DNA from: Aedes albopictus
Taxonomy: Eukaryota; Arthropoda; Insecta; Diptera; Culicidae
Reading direction: 5' to 3'
Assembly: GCF_035046485.1 (NCBI RefSeq)
Contig: NC_085138.1
Location: 325,558,129-325,622,128, forward strand
DNA length: 64,000 bases
The notes below the pieces were generated by a model. That model saw only the letters and a list, made by a program, of their open reading frames with translations, did no database searches and had not been told where the DNA came from. This document shows, one piece after another, positions 50,401 through 58,914 of the stretch (position 1 is the stretch's first letter; each line of letters opens with the position of its first letter). A program made the translations under genes and the position numbers.

Positions 50401-51497
50401 ACAAACAATCGCATCTGGTTCGATTGACCCTCAAAAGCAACCTCCGCATTAACAACACCCAGAACCCCAATTTTATTACCACAATAGCTTCGTAGTTCAA
50501 TGTCAGTCGGTAGCAATGGTACGTCTTTCAAATACTTGGTCCTGTCAGCATTGCTAATCAGAGATACTGGTGATCCACTATCAACCTCAAATTTGATCAA
50601 TGACACACCTACCATAACTTTGAGGTAAATTTTAGACAAATCTTTAACATCGCTCTCCAGGTTACAAACTTCAACAACTTGAATCATATCGTCGTTTGAG
50701 CAATCCGACTCCGACTCATCTTCACCTTCAACAAGATGCATGGAGTGTTTCTTCGCTTTGCTCTTGTTTACGTTAGCATTAACAGATTGCTTATTGTCGC
50801 TGTTGGAGCTCAGACACACTCGCCTTAAGTGACCTTTCTTGTGGCAAAGTCCACAGATTTTGTTCATGTGCTCACATTTGTTTGCCAAGTGGGTCTCGCT
50901 CCCGCAACGGAAACACAAACATTGATTAGTAGGGTTAGTTACCTTGCTGCCTAGTGTCGTCGCAGTTCCCCGTCTCGGTTGAGACTTCCTCCTCTCCATC
51001 AGGTTTACTTCATGCATCTGCCGGTTGAGTACTTCTGCCGCTTCACCCGAGGCTTCCATGGAGAGCGCAATTTGTTTCGCTTTGTCGAACGTCAAATTCT
51101 TCTCCTCGATCAAGCGAGTCCGGGTACGATCACTCCTCAATCCGAAAACCAGTTGGTTACGCAATCCCTTGGGCAGATAGTCGCCGAAGTCGCAATATTT
51201 CGCCTCTCGTTGCAACGCCGTAATATATTCCGCAATCGACTCACCTTCTCGTTGCATCCGCTGTCGGAATTTCCATAGTTCCACCATCTCCAATGGTGCC
51301 GGGTCGAAATAGTCGCCAAGTGCTGTAACAATTTCCGCATACGTTTTAGCTTCAGGTTCCTCAGGAGAAAGATGATCGCAAAGGACGTTGTAGGTTTCCG
51401 CTCCCATGTAGTGGAGCAACATGTTCTTCTTCTTGTCGTCAGGTATACCAAAGATTTCGCAAGCGCCTTCCAATCGTTTTACCCAACGAGACCATTT
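47424..51497 (-). CDS. Gag-Pol polyprotein of the Mag-like gypsy element (N-terminus displaced)
   Basis: Encodes the proteins for particle formation, reverse transcription and integration. Numbering residues from the TTG codon at 51473: two Gag zinc knuckles CX2CX4HX4C (187-200 and 207-220); protease DSG (298-300); reverse transcriptase with FLDD in place of the usual Y-x-DD (588-591); RNase H with ATDAS (735-739) and a further acidic residue in TDN (803-805); integrase with an HHCC zinc finger (953-989) and the DDE triad in ADFAG (D1017), TDRG (D1071) and NGQAE (E1107). The order PR-RT-RH-IN is Ty3/gypsy, and the sequence style is the Mag / K02A2.6-like lineage. Pol has no stops or shifts. 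TTG is not a credible start: the frame is open into the foldback element at 51498, and the true gag start is on the other side of it (51838). No env gene. Confidence 0.93.
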   Translation of the reverse strand, partial: KWSRWVKRLEGACEIFGIPDDKKKNMLLHYMGAETYNVLCDHLSPEEPEAKTYAEIVTALGDYFDPAPLEMVELWKFRQRMQREGESIAEYITALQREAKYCDFGDYLPKGLRNQLVFGLRSDRTRTRLIEEKNLTFDKAKQIALSMEASGEAAEVLNRQMHEVNLMERRKSQPRRGTATTLGSKVTNPTNQCLCFRCGSETHLANKCEHMNKICGLCHKKGHLRRVCLSSNSDNKQSVNANVNKSKAKKHSMHLVEGEDESESDCSNDDMIQVVEVCNLESDVKDLSKIYLKVMVGVSLIKFEVDSGSPVSLISNADRTKYLKDVPLLPTDIELRSYCGNKIGVLGVVNAEVAFEGQSNQMRLFVVDAARRPLLGREWMRTLRLDWNEIMRGTVVDVNRISLRTSMPGAVKGLLEEFASVFDESIGKIDKIHASLHLKSDSKPIFLKARSLPFSIRDVVEQEINSLVESGVLVKVNRSEWATPIVPVMKSDNKVRLCGDYKLTVNRCLLVDEYPLPTVNELFSDMAGGEKFTKLDLAQAYLQMMVLPEHQPMLTLNTHLGLYQPTRLMYGVASAPAIFQREISQILQGIPGVTVFLDDVKITGPDDETHLSRLREVLKRFHEYNIRVNVDKCEFFADSIEYCGYIVDRQGIHKMPQKVDAIQRMPRPENRDQVRAFMGLVNYYGRFINDLSTKLYPLNSLLKEKMPFAWNESCEKAFKWIKAEMQSDRVLAHYDSSVPLDLATDASPYGVGAVLSHIYPDGTERPIQYASQTLNTTQQNYTQIDKEAYAIIFGVRKFYQYLFGRKFTLVTDNKPVVQIFSPNKGLPTMSALRMQHYAVFLESFDFEIRYRASKDHGNADGMSRLPIGDSGNRKQVEEIDIVQINQIETLPVTVQELEEYTVQDKNVKELIQGLRSGRAVDGCYRFGVNQNDFTMQGSCLMRGIRVYIPPPLRGRVLDELHSGHFGVSRMKSLARSYCWWENIDRAIEDLAKNCVDCARTRADPPKVAVHCWERPVEPFQRVHADFAGPFLGLYFLIMVDAHSKWPEVKVVPDITTETTIRTMREFFANFGLPSVLVTDRGTQFTSEHFQRFLKNNGIIHKMGAPYHPATNGQAERYVQTFKDKLKALNCPRSEVHAALQKILMTYRVTVHPATGQSPSMMVFGRQIKSRVDLMVPKIGVQNSPRGEDTTIRSFSVNDRVAARDFLSNERWRFGVVAERIGKLHYMVELDDGRMWKRHIDQLRPGAINRQDPMTRDPVINSSQRKLVHDIQPTSQPVIQVKSELNETDPNIDVSINFDHSTNLEQTIRTPVSIALRDGGSNSSPCNERSVKSKPSEPGLGTIRKSTRERRPPRRLDL

Positions 51498-51750
51498 CTG
51501 GAGCTCGATTTGAATAGGTCGTATGTGCTTTTGTCGATATAAAATTCGATCAGTTTACTTTAGTTATTGTAGCAATATGGGAGATATTTTGGAGACTTTT
51601 AATGATGCGACGGAAAGCCTGTTTTGTAAGGATTCTGCTGCATGTATCAACTTTGTTCAATTTCAATAGTTTTCGCTGTAATAAGCGAATCCAACTGATC
51701 GAATTTTTAATCGACAAAAGTACTTACGACCTATTCAAATCGACCTCCAG
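51498..51750. mobile_element. 253-bp foldback insertion splitting gag
   Basis: Inverted termini starting CTGGAG(C/G)TCGATTTGAATAG, about 58 bp each with few mismatches, flanked by ATTT on both sides (51494-51497 and 51751-51754). It lies exactly where the gag reading frame is broken, and the frame phases on its two sides agree if the insert and one ATTT are ignored. It is noncoding and brings stop codons into gag. Confidence 0.82.
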
Positions 51751-51838
51751 ATTTGGTTTTGTTTTTGTCGAATGGCTCGAACGCGAACGTGGGTGGAACC
51801 GCTGCCCCTTGAGCAGTTCTGGCAGCTCCGGTTTGCAT
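51751..51838 (-). CDS. Displaced N-terminal piece of gag
   Basis: From ATG at 51838 about 29 codons run into the foldback insert, ending PTFAFEPFDKNKTK, a plausible start of a Mag-type Gag. The frame stops soon after entering the insert. It is therefore a broken gag start unless the insert is spliced or bypassed. Confidence 0.7.
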
Positions 51839-51849
51839 TATTGATATGT

Positions 51850-52179
51850 AGTAGTAGTCGAGGTAGTAGCTTATTCGTCAACACACCCGTGTAGCAACGG
51901 ATGCCTCACCTTTTCGAACACAAACAGCGCCGTCGGCCGACGCCTACAGCAGCGTAACGTCGGTGCCGTTGTTCACGGCAAAAGCAGCAGCAATGTCAAC
52001 GCCGTCGCTCCACGGTAACAGCAGCAGCAGCAATGTTGACGTCGTCGTCTCACGGTGTCAGTAGCAGCAGCGACGCCGTCGCCCCACGGTAACAATAACA
52101 GCAGCAATGTTCGTTTCGCCCCCTTGCGCAGCACTAGTAATCCTTGTATCGCGGGATTCGCAATCAGCTCGTCGACAAC
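51850..52179 (-). repeat. Untranslated leader of the gypsy element with a GCAGCA/CGTCG minisatellite
   Basis: Between the 5' LTR and gag. About 51950-52110 holds degenerate repeats built from CACGGTAACA, GCAGCAGCAATGTT and GACGCCGTCG blocks, roughly 60 bp per unit. Confidence 0.6.
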
Positions 52180-52353
52180 TGTCGTAACTGAGGTTAGGCC
52201 GAATCGGATTCCGTGAAAGTAAACACGCGTCCTTCTGCTTCCAACTCAGAACAATGAATGACGTTTATTTCAGTTATGAACATGATACATTGGTAGACCG
52301 GAGTCATGAAGTAATCAAGGTTATTATAATGAAAGGTAATACCATTTATAACA
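52180..52353 (-). repeat. LTR (5' in element orientation)
   Basis: 174 bp, identical to 47167-47340. Confidence 0.95.
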
Positions 52354-52358
52354 ACCCG

Positions 52359-52383
52359 TGCGTTTACCGCCTCGGCTATATGG
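52359..52383 (-). mobile_element. Feilai SINE, head part
   Basis: 25 bp with the A-box region (TATAGCCGAGGCGG on the - strand), cut from the rest of the SINE by the gypsy element. Confidence 0.85.
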
Positions 52384-52398
52384 GCCCTTTTTGTAGAT

Positions 52399-53575
52399 GC
52401 AACACACGATACCTTCCATCCATTCCTCCGGTAATACTTCCTCCTCTCAAATCTTGGTAATGACCCAGTGTAGTGCTCTCACCAGTGCTTCTCCACCGTG
52501 TTTTAGAAGCTCGCTTGGTAGTTGATCTGCTCCAGCGGCTTTGTTGTATTTCAACCGGTCAGCCTCCTCTTCAATCTCTTGGAGGCCAGGGGCCGGAAGT
52601 CTTTCGTCCTGTGCACATACTCCTAGATCTGTTACCACGCCACCTCCGATACTTGTAACGTTGCCATTGAGGTGCTCATCGTAATGCTGCCGCCAACTCT
52701 CGAACACCTCACGCTCGCTCGTGAGAATATTCCCGTGATTATCTCGGCACATGTCGGCTTCTGGCACAAAGCCTCTGCGCGAGAGGTTCAGCTTCTCGTA
52801 AAACGTTCGTGTGTCCTTAGCGCGGTACAGCTCTTCCATCGCTTCGCGATCTCGTTCTTCCTGCTGGCGCTTCTTCATCCGGAAGACTGAGCTCTGCCTG
52901 TTTCGCGCCTGTCTGTAACGTGCCTCATTCGCTCTCGTATGGTGTTGCAACATTCTCGCCCATGCCGCATTCGTCTCGTTTTTCAACTGCTCACATTCGC
53001 CGTCGTACCAGTCGTTTCTGTGATTCGGAGTCGCGAAGCCTAGTGCTGTAGCCGAGGTACTACCTATGGCGGATCGGATGTTCCTCCAGCCATCTTCAAG
53101 TGTAGCTGCGCCAACATTGGTTATATCCGCGAAGAATTTACCGTCGATTAGAACGTGGTCGATTTGTGGATATCTTTGCGGGGGAAGAAGGTGCTTCGGA
53201 CTACCATACCACGGAAGGCTGCAAAGTTTACGCATCGCTGACCGTTATCATTCGATATGGCGTGCAGGCTGTTTCGCCCGATTACCGGTCTGTACATTTC
53301 CCCCCTTCCTACCTGCGCGTTCATGTCGCCGACAACGATTTCCACGTCACGCGGCGAGCAACCATGTTTGCTCTAACTGCGCGTAGAACGCTTCTTTCTC
53401 GTCGATCAGGTCTCCCTTCGTGTGGCCAGTGGACGTTGATGATGCTGTAGTTGAAGAAACGGCCCTTAACTCTTAACATGCACATCCTTGCGTTGATCGG
53501 CTACCATCCGATCACACGTTGTCGCATCTTGCCCAACACTTTAAATCCTGATCCCAGTTCATTGGTGGTGCCGCC
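52399..53575 (-). pseudogene. 5' half of the decayed RTE copy (endonuclease part)
   Basis: The minus strand holds RTE endonuclease remains (VVGDMNAQVGRGEMYRPVIG near 53340-53285; QIDHVLIDGKFFADI near 53170) and the linker to reverse transcriptase (NKAAGADQLPSELLKHGG near 52550-52495). A frameshift near 53160-53200 and an earlier one break the frame. The 5' end is truncated at 53575, next to CCAACAAACATT (53576-53587), the partner of 45564-45575. It continues at 45576-46896. Confidence 0.88.
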
Positions 53576-53587
53576 CCAACAAACATT

Positions 53588-54239
53588 GTTGCTGTATAAG
53601 AGTGAAACAAACTGTTCTTAAGCTAACTTTAGCTTAAGAAACTGTTATTCAGCTAGTTCTAGGTACTTGGGGCAGCTTTGGTAGAAGGTAGCCGCTCGAT
53701 GCCCGCTTTTCCACACTTTCAGTACCGTAATCCGGGGTCAAATTGATCATTTTAAAACAACTTTTGTGGATAACATCAGTGCCTGTTCAAATATTGCCAA
53801 AAGAATTTCTGTAAAACCAGTATCCAGTGGACCTCCATGGAACCATGTGACAGAATTTTGTTCAACAAATTTAAATATCAAAATATTGGAAATGCCACTT
53901 TGGGGCGAAATTGATCAGTATACAATTAAGCATCGGTTGGAAAGGAAAATTTCCTTCACCGCTTAATTTTGCTCTTCTAAAACCTAAAAACGCGTCTAAA
54001 AACTTATAACTAGTGAATTTAATACATTAAATGCAAAATTTAATTTCGAATTTCCCCGGTTAACGCCTAAAGGTAGGCAATTTCATTTGAAAGTGATTTC
54101 AATTACAATAAATGACTGTTTCTTCATAAAATGAACTTTTTATATCAATTTCATGTTCTGATTAGCTACATAACATCCCAACTAAGGCTCCACAAAAATG
54201 TTAAAACAGAGAATTCACGGGAAGTCCTACACCTCGTCC
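53588..54239. other. Spacer without gene
   Basis: AT-rich. 53720-53930 contains two related GGGGTCAAATTGATCA / GGGGCGAAATTGATCAG phrases, perhaps repeat debris. Confidence 0.45.
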
Positions 54240-54442
54240 TTTTTTTACGTCCATGCTTGGCTAAGCGACAAAAAATTCTACCGCTAAGACAATGAGAAAA
54301 CTCAACAGTTTTGTATTTTTTAAAACATCTTCGTGATTAGGAGAAGTGTACAAAAATATAAAAATGTGTATTTTGATCTTTATTTTGGCAGTAGAATTTT
54401 TTTTCGCTGAGCCAATAGTGGACGTAAAATGAGGTTTGGGTG
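54240..54442. mobile_element. TA-target foldback MITE, 203 bp
   Basis: CACCTCGTCC... and ...ATGAGGTTTGGGTG ends with flanking TA. The arms match imperfectly through TACGTCCA / TGGACGTA and AATTCTACCG / CAGTAGAATT. Confidence 0.65.
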
Positions 54443-54815
54443 TATTAGCAATTGATTGTTTAGCAGCAATGATTTCATCTAAATGAGAAATACATTGCAA
54501 ATTCCTTGAAAAAATAAGGCAAAACTAACTTTTTTCTAAAAAATTAAAAGTCTACACTCATCTCTGGACATCTACGAATCAGATGACGTAAAAAGTTTAA
54601 GATCATTACGACGCTTAAGAGTTCCTAATATGGAATAACAATGTAGTAGGTATGCCTCTACGAATCGTAGACTACGATGCAATAACTATCACGTTAAAAT
54701 TAAAAAAAAAAACTTCCTCAAACTGACTAGTCATGAAAAATCAGGGAATTTCGTTCTCAAAACTGAATCAACACATTTCAAGCCTTCATTTGTTAGACCT
54801 TAACGTTTCGTGTGG

Positions 54816-54821
54816 TTTATT
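54816..54821 (-). terminator. NDUFB3 polyadenylation signal
   Basis: AATAAA on the - strand, 50 nt after the stop codon. Confidence 0.65.
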
Positions 54822-54870
54822 TTACAATGTTTTAAAAAGAAAGTTTCCTACCTTCGATCCCGCGGGTGCC

Positions 54871-55197
54871 CTAATGATGGCCGTGCTTATCGTCACCATG
54901 GCCATCGCCATGACCATGACCGTGATAGTCCACTCCCAGAGCAAACTCCACCCCGATGGTAGCCACAAATGCGGCAAAGCCCAGGGGGAATCCCTTGAAC
55001 AGGAACGAAAGCAACCGGGACCGATGAGTGCCGAACTGTTTCACGTTGTAGCGCCAGACTTCGTTCCTTAGCCAGGGATCTTTCAGGCCACGGCGAGCCA
55101 GGGCCCGTTCAACTTCCACCAACTGCGGGGCATCTGCCACTTTGTAGATCGAAGCATCTGGCACCTTGTACGGGGGTCCGTGTCCGTGTCCACCCAT
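54871..55197 (-). CDS. NDUFB3: NADH dehydrogenase 1 beta subcomplex subunit 3 (B12)
   Basis: An accessory membrane-arm subunit of mitochondrial complex I, in the inner membrane. The 108 residues fit the family (about 80-110). A His/Gly-rich start (MGGHGHGPP) leads to the conserved KVPDASIYKV and ELARRGLKDPWLRNEVWRY-type region (VERALARRGLKDPWLRNEVW, residues 28-47). One transmembrane helix spans about 66-87 (LFKGFPLGFAAFVATIGVEFAL). The His-rich tail HGHGHGDGHGDDKHGHH is typical of insect orthologues. The single coding exon starts at the ATG of 55197. A probable 5'UTR intron (55377-55206) precedes it. Reads toward Rae1. Confidence 0.95.
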   Translation of the reverse strand: MGGHGHGPPYKVPDASIYKVADAPQLVEVERALARRGLKDPWLRNEVWRYNVKQFGTHRSRLLSFLFKGFPLGFAAFVATIGVEFALGVDYHGHGHGDGHGDDKHGHH

Positions 55198-55205
55198 GGT
55201 TTGAC

Positions 55206-55377
55206 CTGGAAAAGACCAACATCAATTCGATATAAACAAAACAGTTTCGGCTCGCCGAAGTTACATAATTTCGATGCAACATAAATTGTGTTCAATCAGC
55301 GCAAATACAAAAGCGTTTGTGTAAATATTTATTGCAAGAAAGCTTACACGATTCTCCCATTACTTACCGAGCCTTTT
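55206..55377 (-). other. 5'UTR intron of NDUFB3
   Basis: Minus-strand donor GTAAGTAATGG at 55377 and acceptor CTTTTCCAG ending at 55206, 8 nt before the start codon. The first exon would lie at about 55378-55500. Confidence 0.6.
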
Positions 55378-55559
55378 AGAGCAGGAAATTAACGAATTAT
55401 GGAGTATTTTTTTGCTGAATTCACGTTAGAGGAAAACACTCACTGCAGCGATGGAGAAAACTTCGAAGGACGACGGACGACAGCCACGAAAACGTCAAAT
55501 TTCGCGACTTGACAGCAGTGTTGCCAAGAACGCCTTTTAATGATTCGAGGGATAGGGAT

Positions 55560-56770
55560 TTAACAATAAACGTGAAATATTTCGAAAGGTCACTATAAGA
55601 GTTGGGAAGTCAAAAGCGTGCGGCTCAAAGAGCCTCTGCACCTTGCTCTGCACGAATTTGGCCTACCGCCAAGCCTACATACTCACTCCCACAGAAGATT
55701 TGCAGCTCGCACAGAAAGTAGTCTATTTTTTTGTGACTTTTACTGTGCGCGCTGTTTTCGAACGTTTTGTGGGAGTGAGCAGGACAGGGGTACAGAGGCT
55801 CATTAAGGTGGCTGTGAGGTGTGCAGTTTCCTGTTCAAAAGGAATCGCTCAAGAAATAGGCCTTGACAGCGCCGCAGTGCTGCCGCCTGGCGGGAGTCGT
55901 ATGGCAAACGTGAGAAAAAACGAGACAAAACACGTTTGTTTATACTTCTTCACGCACACGATGACAGATACAAATGGGATTTCCCATTGGAGTGAGTGCA
56001 TTTTTGCTGCCGTCAGAGCCAATTTCTCGACCGATTCCTGGCAGAAACTTTCTACAGAGACTGCCATTTGAATTGTAATTTCTCCGCAACTGCGTACTGC
56101 GATCGAAGAAAAACGGTCTCTTGGGCGATTCAGGCAAGGAATTTCTCATGCATTAAGATAGGCTGAGAAATTCTTTCTGATCTGCAAACAGCCCTAAATA
56201 AATAAGAACAGAAACTTCTGACCGTCATTGTCATTTCTTCGCAACTGCGTACTGCGATCGAAGAATACCAGTTTCTTGAGCGATTCAGGCAAGGAATTTC
56301 CTTCCTATAGCGTCGTTTGCAGTTCAGAAGGAATTTCTCTGCCTATCTCAGGGGACCCGCATGCGGCAAGGTAGGCCTACTACTCATCTTTTGCGAGTGT
56401 GTTAGTGTGACTGGCAACGCGACCAGAAGCCTTGTCGAATCCTGCTTGGAAATCGGTTTGTTTTGTCGATGGGGGTGGCCCGCGAAATCGCATTGCGTTG
56501 TTTGGGATAGGCCTCCCTGGCCTATCTTGATGCATGGGAAATTCCCTGCCTAAATCGCCCAAGAAACCGTTTTTCTTCGACCGCAGTACGCAGTTGCGAA
56601 GAAATGACAATTCAAATGGCAACCACAGTAGAAAATTTCTGCCAGGAATCGGTCAAGAAGTTTCTTGAGCGATTTCTTTTGAACTCGAAACTAGGCTAAT
56701 GCATTAAAATAGGCAGAAAAATTCTTTCTGAACTGAACACGGCCCTAGCAAGGTTGTATTTACTTGAGCA
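55560..56770. repeat. Cluster of diverged repeat copies (AGGAATTTCTC family)
   Basis: Blocks with TTCTGCCAGGAATCGGTCAA, TTTCTTGAGCGATTTC, TGCGTACTGCGATCGAAGA and GGCCTATCTTGATGCATGGG occur in both orientations (about 56000-56200, 56225-56345, 56510-56760). A single cleaner copy is at 59798-60013. It is noncoding. 55680-55785 also shows an inverted pair ACTCACTCCCACA / TGTGGGAGTGAG. Confidence 0.6.
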
Positions 56771-56859
56771 GCAAAATATTGCTGTAGAAATTGGCCTCCT
56801 AAAGTGAGGTTATGTTTTGTGAAATCACATTTCGTATTCCAGTGATTGATAATGTTTTT

Positions 56860-57400
56860 TTTTTTGTGGGAACTGGGTAGAAAAAATCGTTTTATCGATT
56901 AATTTTTCAAAAAAATCAGATTCAACTGATAGGAAACTGGTATTTCCCTTTCAAAATTCTCAATTTTCACGACATATCCTCTACTTTTAATCGCCAATAG
57001 GACGCAATCAGTGAAGTACTAGATTGGGAGTAATGAGCGAGATTTTTGTATGGTGAGATGATCATTTCTCCATTTCTGCAATGAAATGGTGTAAACAGCG
57101 TGGGTTATATGATTTCTTTACTAATTTGATGCTGTTTGAGCAAAAGTTTGGATAAATGTGTTGTTGAAGTTGCAAGAAAAAATAATACAACAGCACAGTT
57201 ATCCAAACTTTTGCTCAAACAGCATCAAATTAGCCAATAAATCATATAACCCACGCTGTTTGCACCATTTCATTGTAGAAATGGAGAATTGATCATCTCA
57301 CCATACAAAAATCCAGCTCACTACTTTCAATCTACCTAGTACTTCACTGATTGCTTCCTATTGGTTTTGCTGATTTTTTCTGAAATATTTCAATAAATAG
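56860..57400. repeat. Large foldback, arms of about 170-200 bp
   Basis: About 56990-57160 and 57190-57370 are imperfect reverse complements (CAATCAGTGAAGTACTAG / CTAGTACTTCACTGATTG; TGATGCTGTTTGAGCAAAAG / CTTTTGCTCAAACAGCATCA). It is noncoding and its borders are not defined. Confidence 0.65.
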
Positions 57401-57413
57401 ATATGAGCCATTT

Positions 57414-57578
57414 GGGTTCATTCACAAATATCATAACGCCAAAATTGGCCTATTTTGACACTCACCCACCCCTTCGTAACACTGTTTGTATGGGAAGAAA
57501 AAATTTTTGGTCAGGCTGTAACACCCTGAAGGACAAAAACCCACCCCCTCCAGCGTTATGACATTTGTGAACAAGCCC
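57414..57578. mobile_element. Second copy of the GGG...CCC MITE
   Basis: 165 bp, inverted relative to 11445-11608, flanked by TTT on both sides (3-bp duplication). Confidence 0.7.
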
Positions 57579-58413
57579 TTTTACGAGACGTTTCGGATCA
57601 GCTGATCGCTCATTTCATGAATGAAAATTTGACAGGAGGTTGCGCCCAAGCCCGTGAGTGTTAATATCAATATCAACACTGTTGTCGTTTCGTAAAATAG
57701 ACTATTGCATTTCCCGTAGTGCCCCAAACCAGGCCCCTGGCGTCAATGAAATTTATCGTAGCCAACATCTAACTGCTTTATACTCATATTTGTGCAAATT
57801 GAAACGAGCGTATAATCAACAAACGCAGCTTTTGTTTAATGTTGTGAACCACACACGAAAAGTACATTCACAATGCGTGTTTGTTGGGTTGCTTTATTCA
57901 ACTAATCGCATGCTCCTCTTACCGTACATTAATAATCAAGCGAGTTTGAAGTGTTTTGTGATCGTAAGAGGTGGAAAAAATGATTCCAAAAATTGATCAA
58001 CAAACCAAAATAAGCGTTAAACAAAAAATTGTTGATGTTTTCGCATTTGACAGTGGGCGCTATTTACTAGCGCCCAGGACATCCTGTCTACCATGATTCC
58101 AATGCATTGATATAGGCCGTGTCGGGGGCCTGCCCCAAACTCAATGAGGTACAGATATCTGTATCTGTATCTGTACACTCAGAAATAAAAGAAGTCACTA
58201 ATGCATATTTTTCATGCAAAATGCAGGTTCGACTGGGTTCATGCATTAAGTTACTAAACAGTGAGTAGTTACTGCAAAACTTAATCCTATTTAGTATACC
58301 AATGCATACTTTTTAGTATTTATTGTAAAGTTGACAGTTCATGCAAATGAATATTTTTTATGCATTAAATGACTAATTTTAAGTAACTCTCGGACTTTCT
58401 TTTAGACTTTTAA
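57579..58413. other. AT-rich DNA
   Basis: No supported gene. 58130-58175 has a short run of CTGTATCTGTATCTG; 58180-58400 holds ATGCATT-rich inverted phrases, a possible old MITE. Confidence 0.45.
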
Positions 58414-58678
58414 CACCGACGAACCGACGTGACAGTGGTGATTCAAAAGTGTCCCCCCCAAATTTAACGGTCGACCACCGAAGCGAGCGATCGCTTCTGT
58501 CAAATCAGCGCAGACGCGAACCGTTTCCTATATGAACACATGGGGGTTCGGTGTCGAGCTACCAAACCATCGCGGGCCGTTATAGAGGTGGCGATAGTGT
58601 TCGCTTATTTTTCATCATGGCGTCGCGGACAACAAATTTGAATTTATTTGTTCTAGCTGTCACGTCGGTTCGTCGGTG
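58414..58678. mobile_element. MITE with 22-bp TIRs, CTTTTAA duplication
   Basis: Termini CACCGACGAACCGACGTGAC(AG) and (CT)GTCACGTCGGTTCGTCGGTG, perfect complements, flanked by CTTTTAA at 58407-58413 and 58679-58685. A 7-bp duplication, or 8 bp with one change, would fit hAT. Confidence 0.8.
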
Positions 58679-58701
58679 CTTTTAACCCAGTTGTTTTACT
58701 T

Positions 58702-58914
58702 TGTGGTACCTTGTGGTATGCACATAATAAATTATTGTATTACTCTATTACGTTTAGCGTGTATGTTTACATTGAGTATCTGTCATATGTGGAGATGTTG
58801 TTATTGTTGTCTGGAGTGTGAATCATTGTATGTAATATTGAAGTATCGGTAATAAAGTGTATACAAATAATGAATACAGTTGTTGAATAATCATTACAGA
58901 GAAAGATTCTCACA
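58702..58914 (+). repeat. Probable 5' LTR of a decayed LTR retrotransposon
   Basis: Begins TGTGGTACC, ends TTCTCACA, contains AATAAA at 58851. It is followed at once by TTGGCGACGAGAACGG, which looks like a primer binding site. No second LTR is in the window. Confidence 0.55.

Larger units (their letters stand above)
47167..52353 (-). mobile_element. Ty3/gypsy (Mag-like) LTR retrotransposon, recent insertion
   Basis: The 174-bp LTRs (47167-47340 and 52180-52353) are identical base for base and flanked by ACCCG on both sides (47162-47166, 52354-52358). A single gag-pol frame fills the interior. On the element's own strand a polypurine tract (AAGGGGGGAAAATA) lies just before the 3' LTR. I see no primer site beginning TGG next to the 5' LTR. 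Identical LTRs mean insertion too recent for substitutions to build up. It sits inside the Feilai SINE. Confidence 0.95.

Noticed and set aside
47424..51473. Reading the gypsy polyprotein as starting at 51473
   Set aside because: That codon is TTG; the frame is open further upstream and the plausible gag ATG is at 51838 beyond an insertion.
51602..51844. 80-codon plus-strand frame over the gag start
   Set aside because: Antisense shadow crossing the foldback insertion; no features.
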